DNA from: JACQNR01 sp049515175
GTDB taxonomy: Bacteria; Acidobacteriota; Terriglobia; UBA7540
Reading direction: 5' to 3'
NCBI GenBank assembly: GCA_049515175.1
Contig: JBEKUI010000157.1
Span: forward strand, 1-10,891
Length of the DNA stretch: 10,891 bases
The notes under the pieces are model-generated. The model did no database searches and was not told the origin of the DNA. It saw nothing but the letters and a program-made list of their open reading frames with translations. Below are positions 6,164 through 10,891 of the stretch, one piece after another (positions within the stretch are counted from its first letter, which is position 1; every line of letters begins with the position of its first letter). Position numbers and translations under genes: made by a program.

Positions 6164-6325
6164 AGAACCGGAGTCCGGAGTCAAAAGCCGGGAATCAGGA
6201 AAAAGACTTCTGTTCATGATGGTTGGTTTTAACTCGGAGTTTTGTCATAACCGAGTCCCGCTCCCACCGGAAACACCCCTGCGCCCGATTCCTTTACAAC
6301 CCTCTGTGTCTCCGTTCCCCTGTGG

Positions 6326-7717
6326 CTAAATCCGTTCGAAGCGCGCCTGGAAGAAGCGCAGATACTTGGGCTCATACACCATCTTGAGGCCGCGCGCTTG
6401 CTCGCGCCGCTCGTACACGGTGAGCACGGATTCGGCGACAACGTCCATGTGCGCCTGCGTGTAGACACGGCGCGGAAGGGTTAAGCGGACGAGTTCGAGG
6501 CTGGGGAATCGTTCCTCTCCCGTCTTCGGGTCGCGGCCAGAACTCACCGCCCCGCGCTCCATCGAGCGCACCCCGGAATCGATGTAGAGATCGGCGGCGA
6601 GCGTCTGCGCCGGATACTGGCTCTGGGGAAGGTGCGCATAGATGGCGCGCGCATCGAGAAACACCGCGTGTCCGCCGATGGGCTTCACAATCGGGATGCC
6701 CCAATCGAGCATGTGCTGGCCGAGGTATTCCACCTGCCCCACGCGCGCGCGGATGTGGTTGTCGTCCACGCTTTCGACGATCCCGCGCGCCATCGCTTCC
6801 ATGTCGCGCCCGGCGAGCCCGCCGTAGGTGTGTAATCCCTCAAAAACCACGACGAGGTTGCGCGTTTCCTCGTAGAGCGCCTCGTCGTTGGTCGCCAGCC
6901 AGCCGCCGATATTCACCAGCGCGTCCTTTTTCGCGCTCATCGTGCAGGTATTGGTGTAGGAACAATACTCTTTGAGAATTTCGGCAATCTTCCGGTCCTG
7001 GTATCCCGGCTCGCGCTGCTGAATGAAATAGGCATTCTCCACGGCGCGCGTGGCGTCGAGCACGATCTTGATCCCGTGCCGGTTGCAGAAATCGCGCACG
7101 GCGCGCAGGTTGGCCATCGACTGCGGCTGCCCTCCCGCCATGTTCACCGTGCCGGCAATGCAGACATAGGGAATCTTCTTCGCCCCGACCTCCTCCACGA
7201 GCTTCTGGAGTTTAGCCAGATCGACATTGCCCTTGAAGGGGTGCTCGTTCGCCGGATCGTGCGCTTCGTCGATGATGACGTCCACGAACGTGCCGCCCGC
7301 AAGCTCCTGGTGCAGCCGTGTGGTGGTGAAATACATGTTGCCCGGAATGAAGTCTCCCGGCTTGATTTGAATCCTCGAAAGGATGTGCTCGGCCCCGCGC
7401 CCCTGGTGGGTGGGAACCAGGTATTTGTAACCGTAGTGTTTCGTGACCGCTTCCCAGAGATGATAGAAATTCTTGCTGCCCGCGTAGGCTTCGTCGCCCA
7501 GCATCAGCCCCGACCATTGGATATCGCTCATGGCGTTCGTGCCGCTGTCGGTTAGCAGGTCGATGTAAACGTCCGCGGAACGAAGCAGGAAGGTGTTGAA
7601 GCCCGCCTCGCGAATCGAGCGCTCGCGCTGCTCGGGCGTGGTCATCTGCAGCAGTTCGACCATCTTCACTTTCCAGGGCTCCGCCCAGGATCGCCGGTGG
7701 GGCTTGGGGTAAGGCAT
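6326..7717 (-). CDS. tpl: Tyrosine phenol-lyase (beta-tyrosinase), PLP-dependent
   Basis: Cytoplasmic enzyme that splits L-tyrosine into phenol, pyruvate and ammonia (EC 4.1.99.2). It aligns throughout with the well-known Citrobacter freundii enzyme. In numbering from the GTG at 7723 every functional residue is offset by +9: Y80 (Y71), Q107, R109, T133 (T124), N194, D223 (D214), R226, S263, PLP lysine K266 (K257), H352 (H343), R390 (R381) and F457 (F448). T124, R381 and F448 separate tyrosine phenol-lyase from tryptophanase, and all are conserved. The start is set at ATG 7715-7717 (463 aa), because the strong AAGGAG at 7725-7730 is 7 bases from it but only one base from the upstream GTG. Divergent from the prolyl oligopeptidase. 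A CACAGAGG-type low-complexity stretch follows the stop. The family is known from few lineages, so transfer is possible. Confidence 0.92.
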   Translation of the reverse strand: MPYPKPHRRSWAEPWKVKMVELLQMTTPEQRERSIREAGFNTFLLRSADVYIDLLTDSGTNAMSDIQWSGLMLGDEAYAGSKNFYHLWEAVTKHYGYKYLVPTHQGRGAEHILSRIQIKPGDFIPGNMYFTTTRLHQELAGGTFVDVIIDEAHDPANEHPFKGNVDLAKLQKLVEEVGAKKIPYVCIAGTVNMAGGQPQSMANLRAVRDFCNRHGIKIVLDATRAVENAYFIQQREPGYQDRKIAEILKEYCSYTNTCTMSAKKDALVNIGGWLATNDEALYEETRNLVVVFEGLHTYGGLAGRDMEAMARGIVESVDDNHIRARVGQVEYLGQHMLDWGIPIVKPIGGHAVFLDARAIYAHLPQSQYPAQTLAADLYIDSGVRSMERGAVSSGRDPKTGEERFPSLELVRLTLPRRVYTQAHMDVVAESVLTVYERREQARGLKMVYEPKYLRFFQARFERI

Positions 7718-7724
7718 GGCCACA

Positions 7725-7730
7725 CTCCTT
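7725..7730 (-). promoter_or_regulatory. Ribosome binding site that fixes the tyrosine phenol-lyase start
   Basis: AAGGAG on the minus strand lies 7 bases before ATG 7717 and only one base before GTG 7723, so the ATG is the likely start. A possible -10 box TACAAT lies at 7770-7765 without a convincing -35. Confidence 0.65.
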
Positions 7731-7820
7731 GATGGCGTTTCTCACATCGCAAAACCGGGGTGTCATTGTACTACCGCTCGCGGAGGGCACGAGGTGGCGA
7801 ATCGGCGAGAAGGCGAGCCG

Positions 7821-7848
7821 TGCCAACTCCCCCTAGCGGGGATATACT
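7821..7848 (+). promoter_or_regulatory. Possible promoter for the prolyl oligopeptidase gene
   Basis: TATACT at 7843-7848 is a good -10 box; TGCCAA at 7821-7826 is a poor -35 at 16-base spacing. A short GC palindrome (CCCC-CTAG-CGGGG, about 7829-7841) lies between them and could be an operator. The start codon is about 50 bases downstream. Confidence 0.35.
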
Positions 7849-7898
7849 CGTGGCGTCAAAGGGTTCCAACCAACGCGGAAGCGCTTGAGGTGCGACGC

Positions 7899-9989
7899 AT
7901 GAAGAGCTCCGCAATCGTGTCGAGTCTGATCTCCGCCATCATGGGGTTTGCCGGGCTGATGTTCCCGCAGGCGCCGAAAGCGCCGACGACGCGCGCGGAC
8001 AACTTCCACGAAGTGCGGCACGGCGTCGAGCTCGTTGATCCTTATCACTGGCTCAACGATCTCGCGAGCCCCGAGGCACGCGCCTGGATTGACGCTCAGA
8101 ACGCCTACACGCGCTCCGTGCTCGAACCCCTGCCCGCACGCGACCTCCTCCGCCGAGCCCTGACCCCTTTGGTAGTGTACGACACGCTGGGCGTGCCCGA
8201 AGAACGAGCTGGGCGCTATTTCTTCCCCAAGCGTGCCGTGGGCCAGGACCAGCCGGTGCTGTGTGTCCGCAACGGCCGAGCGGGTGCCGACGAAGTTCTG
8301 ATCGATCCCCGACAATTGAGCAGTGGTTCCACCACGGTTGCGTTGCTCTACGGAATCTCCCGCGACGGCAAGCTTGCGGCCTATGCGGTGCGTCAGGGCG
8401 GGCAGGATGAGGTCGAGATTCGCCTGCGCGAGGTGGACTCTCGCCGCGACCTCGCGGACCGCCTGCCCACGGCGCTCTATTCCGAATCGGTTGAGTTCGC
8501 TGCCGACGCGCGGGGTTTCTACTACGCCCGGCGCTCGCGCCAGACGGGCAGCCGCATCTTCTATCACGCGCTGGGGACCGACCCAGCGCGCGACGCTGAA
8601 ATCTTCGGCGAAGGGACGACCATCGACCAGTTCGTGTCGCCCAGCATTTCCGAGGATGGAAAGACCCTGCTCCTCGTTGTGCAGCACGGCTGGACGAAAA
8701 CAGAAATCTACACCAAGGACCTGACCAGGAACGGCCCCGTTCGCCCACTCGTCACGGCGATTGAGGCGAATTTCGAATTCCAGTGGGCGGGTGACCGCAA
8801 GCTGGTCTTGATGACGGCGTGGAAGGCGCCGCATCGCCACGCCCTCCTCGTGGACCTCGACCGGCCCGCGCCCGAAAACTGGCGCGAAATCGTTCCGGAA
8901 TCGTCGGACAGCATCGAGAGCTTTGCCGTCATCGGCGGCGAGTTGTTCGTGCGCTACTTGCACAACGTCGCGAGCGCCATGAAGATTTTCTCGCTCGACG
9001 GCAAGGCGCTGGGCGAAGTGCGGCTGCCGGGGCTCGGCTCCGGCGAAATCTTCGGGCGCTGGAACAGCCCGGAAGGAGTGGTGACATTCACTTCCTTCGC
9101 GACGCCGCCTTCCATTTCGCTCTATGACACGCGCAGTGGCAGCACGGAGATCTGGTTCCGCCCGCACCTGCCGATTGACCCGGAGATGTTCGAGACCGAG
9201 CAGGTCTGGTACAGGTCCAAAGACGGCACGCGCGTGCCGATGTTTCTGGTCCACAAGAAGGGTTTGAAGCCGGACGGCAACCGGCCTGTGCTCCTTTACG
9301 GCTACGGCGGATTCAACGTCAGCATCACGCCGCGCTTCACGCCCACGGCGGCGCTCTGGGCCGGGCACGACGGCGTCTATGCGCTGGCCAATATCCGCGG
9401 GGGAGGCGAGTTCGGCGAGGCCTGGCATCGCGCCGGAATGCTCGGCAACAAGCAGAATGTCTTTGACGATTTCATCGCCGCCGCCGAATGGTTGATCGCG
9501 AACCGCTACACCAACCCGTCGCGCCTGGCCATCGAAGGCAGCAGCAACGGCGGGCTGCTCATGGGCGCCGCGCTCACCCAGCGGCCGGACCTCTACCGCG
9601 CCGTGCTCTGCCACTATCCCGACCTCGACATGGTGCGCTACTACCAGTTCACCCAGAACAACAATCCTCCGGCACTGCTCGAGTACGGCAACGCCGCGAT
9701 CCCCGAACAATTCAAGTTTCTCTACGCCTATTCGCCCTACGAGCACGTGAGGCCGGGAACAAAGTATCCCGCGATTCTCTTCACCACCGGCGACGGCGAT
9801 ACGCGCGTGCCTCCGCAGCAGGCCTGCAAGATGGCGGCGAAACTCCAGGCCGCCACCTCCTCCGGGCTTCCCGTGTTGCTCCGCTACGACGTGGGCTCGG
9901 GCCACGCCGGCGGCCGGACACTCTCGATGACCGTCGAAGACCTCTCCGCCGAACTGGCCTTCCTCTTCGCTCAACTGGGGATGGATTGA
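7899..9989 (+). CDS. Prolyl oligopeptidase, S9A family, probably exported
   Basis: Serine peptidase that cleaves short peptides after proline. The 696 residues begin with a probable Sec signal (MKSSAIVSSLISAIMGFAGLMFPQAPKAP), then the S9A N-terminal segment DPYHWLNDLASPEARAWIDAQN, a beta-propeller of about 350 residues that filters substrate size, and an alpha/beta hydrolase domain with PVLLYGYGGF and ANIRGGGEFGEAWH. The triad is visible: S549 in GSSNGGLLMG, an Asp in TGDGDTRVPP (D632 or D634) and H669 in SGHAGG. Spacing matches the porcine enzyme (554, 641, 680). Start ATG 7899 is chosen for its GAGG ribosome binding site 8 bases upstream and because it starts the signal peptide; the frame is open upstream to 7716 but that part is not protein-like. 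It is divergent from tyrosine phenol-lyase, suggesting peptide and amino-acid scavenging. Confidence 0.92.
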   Translation: MKSSAIVSSLISAIMGFAGLMFPQAPKAPTTRADNFHEVRHGVELVDPYHWLNDLASPEARAWIDAQNAYTRSVLEPLPARDLLRRALTPLVVYDTLGVPEERAGRYFFPKRAVGQDQPVLCVRNGRAGADEVLIDPRQLSSGSTTVALLYGISRDGKLAAYAVRQGGQDEVEIRLREVDSRRDLADRLPTALYSESVEFAADARGFYYARRSRQTGSRIFYHALGTDPARDAEIFGEGTTIDQFVSPSISEDGKTLLLVVQHGWTKTEIYTKDLTRNGPVRPLVTAIEANFEFQWAGDRKLVLMTAWKAPHRHALLVDLDRPAPENWREIVPESSDSIESFAVIGGELFVRYLHNVASAMKIFSLDGKALGEVRLPGLGSGEIFGRWNSPEGVVTFTSFATPPSISLYDTRSGSTEIWFRPHLPIDPEMFETEQVWYRSKDGTRVPMFLVHKKGLKPDGNRPVLLYGYGGFNVSITPRFTPTAALWAGHDGVYALANIRGGGEFGEAWHRAGMLGNKQNVFDDFIAAAEWLIANRYTNPSRLAIEGSSNGGLLMGAALTQRPDLYRAVLCHYPDLDMVRYYQFTQNNNPPALLEYGNAAIPEQFKFLYAYSPYEHVRPGTKYPAILFTTGDGDTRVPPQQACKMAAKLQAATSSGLPVLLRYDVGSGHAGGRTLSMTVEDLSAELAFLFAQLGMD

Positions 9990-10043
9990 TGTGCGAGGAT
10001 CGCGTCGTGCAGTCGGCCACCGGACGGATTCGCGAGCTCCGCA

Positions 10044-10069
10044 GCTTTTTCGCGCGTGGCGCAAAAAGC
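10044..10069. repeat. Inverted repeat after the prolyl oligopeptidase gene
   Basis: GCTTTTT (10044-10050) pairs with AAAAAGC (10063-10069), and GCGC (10052-10055) with GCGC (10059-10062) across a GTG loop, leaving one bulged C. It sits 55 bases after the stop of the peptidase and could stop transcripts arriving from both sides. The T-run is inside the stem rather than after it, so it is not a canonical intrinsic terminator. Confidence 0.4.
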
Positions 10070-10118
10070 CGCTTGCTCGTGGGGTCGCGAAAAGCGTCTG
10101 GGTTTCTTAGCCCGGTTT

Positions 10119-10387
10119 TCGGTTTGACGGAAATTGTCAATATTCTGCGTTGAAAACAAAAGACTTTTTAGCTTTGCACAAATTCTGTCATATCCTTTGT
10201 TTTCAATAACATCCTAGCTTTGGTTAAAACGAAAATACTGTAACCTGCTCATTCTAAATGACATTTTAGCTTTGGCATGTGCTATATAAGGGCCCTACTC
10301 AGGTTTTGGCCAAGAATCCCGCGCTGAGGATCGCTCGGCGCCGCCCTCCCGCGCCCGCTCGCCCGGATTTTGGTTGCTCTCCCATGG
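10119..10387 (-). ncRNA. Candidate ncRNA, right locus, with three CAAAGCTA octamers
   Basis: Start is inferred from the promoter at 10423-10394; the 3' end is uncertain. In the direction of transcription: a GC-rich leader with GAGGGCGGCG and an ATCC/GGAT hairpin, CCCTTATATAG at 10292-10282, then an AT-rich part carrying CAAAGCTA at 10274-10267, 10222-10215 and 10176-10169. A weaker copy, CAAACCGA, is at 10126-10119. The locus lies between the convergent prolyl oligopeptidase gene and the end of the amidohydrolase gene. It shares with the left locus the promoter layout, leader block, CCCTTATATAG, first-gap sequence and exact octamer spacing, while all three octamers differ from the left ones in the same three positions. 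No known RNA family is claimed; a regulated promoter on the opposite strand is the main alternative. Confidence 0.45.
10169..10274 (-). repeat. Right octamer array: CAAAGCTA x3 with 44 and 38 nt gaps
   Basis: Three identical octamers on the minus strand (TAGCTTTG on the plus strand at 10169-10176, 10215-10222 and 10267-10274). In the minus direction the gaps are 44 then 38 bases, identical to the left array at 584-689. In both arrays the first copy follows CCCTTATATAG after 7 or 8 bases and is followed directly by AAATGT. Confidence 0.85.
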
Positions 10388-10393
10388 GACTAT

Positions 10394-10423
10394 AGCCTAG
10401 CACACTGAGCCACGATTTGTCAA
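10394..10423 (-). promoter_or_regulatory. Sigma-70-type promoter for the right ncRNA candidate
   Basis: On the minus strand a perfect -35 TTGACA (10423-10418) is followed after 18 bases by TAGGCT (10399-10394). It points towards the octamer array, with a predicted start near 10387. It lies between the end of the amidohydrolase gene and the array, and matches the left-locus promoter in spacing and in its TAGRCT -10. Confidence 0.55.
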
Positions 10424-10510
10424 GGCCTTTGAGAAGCGCGCGACGCCGGCTCCTGGGGCTCTGCGAGTTTACGCTAAACTGGGACGCACTGCCGAACGAC
10501 AAGCGGCGCA

Positions 10511-10891
10511 TCAACCCTGCACTTTCCTCAGCAGCGCCTGCAGGTTCCCCGAAAGAATCTTCCGCTTCTGCTCCTCGGTGAGGAAGGCGTTCTCGATGCG
10601 CGCGACGACCGTGGCGGGGCAGTTGATGGAGAAGTCGGAGCCGAAGAGCACCCGGTCGGGGCCGATTGACTTGACGGCGTATTCAAGCATGCCAACGCGA
10701 TCGTGGCCGTAGCCGGAAGTGTCGAGATAGCAGTTGGGGCTCTTTGCCACCGCGTCGATACGCTTGAAAATGTGCTCGTACTCGTGCCCGTCGCCGAAAT
10801 GCGGGAAGACGATGGTCGCCTGGGGAAACTTCTGGATAATGAATTCCATCTCTTCCAGCTCGGTGTGGACGTCGAGCACCATGTTCATCTT
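10511..10891 (-). CDS. Amidohydrolase, C-terminal part (5' end outside the window)
   Basis: At least 126 residues end at TGA 10511-10513, and the frame stays open through the window edge. The sequence fits the C-terminal half of an Amidohydrolase_2-type TIM barrel (metal-dependent hydrolases or decarboxylases): LDVHTELEEMEFIIQKFPQATIVFPHFG, with the strand-6-type histidine in HFG; then YLDTSGYG, IGPDRVLFGSDFSINCP, with the metal-ligand Asp in GSDF; then FLTEEQKRKILSGNLQALL, the usual terminal helix with its G-N. The N-terminal HxH metal site would be outside the window, so subfamily and substrate cannot be given. ATG codons near 10888 are internal methionines, not the likely start. Confidence 0.82.
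   Translation of the reverse strand, partial: KMNMVLDVHTELEEMEFIIQKFPQATIVFPHFGDGHEYEHIFKRIDAVAKSPNCYLDTSGYGHDRVGMLEYAVKSIGPDRVLFGSDFSINCPATVVARIENAFLTEEQKRKILSGNLQALLRKVQG

Noticed and set aside
5135..6217. 360-residue minus-strand ORF opposite the aldo/keto reductase-like gene
   Set aside because: The plus strand shows ordered family motifs, while the antisense frame shows none.
6326..7717. Tryptophanase as the identity of the PLP lyase
   Set aside because: NMYFTTT, the Thr/Arg/Phe residues specific to tyrosine binding and the C-terminal RFFQARF follow tyrosine phenol-lyase rather than tryptophanase.
7833..10064. 743-residue minus-strand ORF opposite the prolyl oligopeptidase
   Set aside because: It is an antisense shadow of a gene with complete catalytic motifs; its sequence has the low-complexity R/A/E/H look of antisense GC-rich DNA.
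10044..10069. Canonical intrinsic terminator for the prolyl oligopeptidase
   Set aside because: The stem is good, but no T-tract follows it on either strand, so it is listed only as an inverted repeat.
10169..10274. Bacteroidota-type -7 boxes (TAnnTTTG) at the right octamers
   Set aside because: TAGCTTTG fits the consensus, but the left octamers at the same positions do not, no TTG lies at the right distance, and gene content does not suggest Bacteroidota.
10299..10514. 71-residue minus-strand ORF overlapping the amidohydrolase stop (ATGA)
   Set aside because: Composition is arginine/serine-rich and not protein-like, there is no ribosome binding site, and it runs through the TTGACA promoter of the right locus.

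Overview
The window looks like a piece of a GC-rich soil-type bacterial chromosome, most likely Acidobacteriota. This is inferred from gene content, the style of the intergenic sequence and protein character; there is no rRNA or other marker gene to prove it. No tRNA, rRNA, CRISPR array, transposase or phage gene was seen.

Layout. 1-277: start of an unidentified minus-strand gene cut by the window edge, preceded by a possible 50-residue membrane peptide. 278-751: gene-poor, AT-rich towards its right end, with a candidate non-coding RNA locus (left array). 752-3338: phoB-phoR two-component operon on the minus strand, preceded by a Pho-box-like triple repeat and a TATAAT box placed so that the mRNA should begin at the GTG start codon (leaderless). 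3380-3697: leader with several perfect hairpins and an 11-G tract but no gene. 3698-4660: PAP2-family membrane phosphatase or phosphotransferase. 4693-5127: small membrane-anchored protein of unknown function, minus strand. 5309-6163: aldo/keto-reductase-fold protein lacking most of the usual catalytic residues. 6326-7717: tyrosine phenol-lyase, minus strand. 7899-9989: secreted prolyl oligopeptidase, divergent from the lyase. 9990-10510: no gene, with a second candidate ncRNA locus (right array). 10511-10891: C-terminal part of an amidohydrolase running off the window.

The main discovery is the relationship between the two gene-poor ends. Each has a TTGAC-N18-TAGRCT promoter, a GC-rich leader containing GAGGGCGGCG, the sequence CCCTTATATAG, then three identical octamers in exactly the same geometry (44 nt, then 38 nt between copies). 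The octamer is CGAACCGA three times on the left and CAAAGCTA three times on the right. Scaffold and spacing are kept while all three octamers have changed together. That is the pattern expected of a paralogous family of RNAs (or DNA control regions) whose repeated octamer is a specificity element. The loci are inverted relative to each other about 9.5 kb apart. I cannot assign the family to anything I know.

Functionally the rest reads as phosphate sensing (PhoBR) beside a membrane phosphatase-like enzyme, and peptide or amino-acid scavenging (exported prolyl oligopeptidase facing tyrosine phenol-lyase). These groupings are inferred from adjacency.
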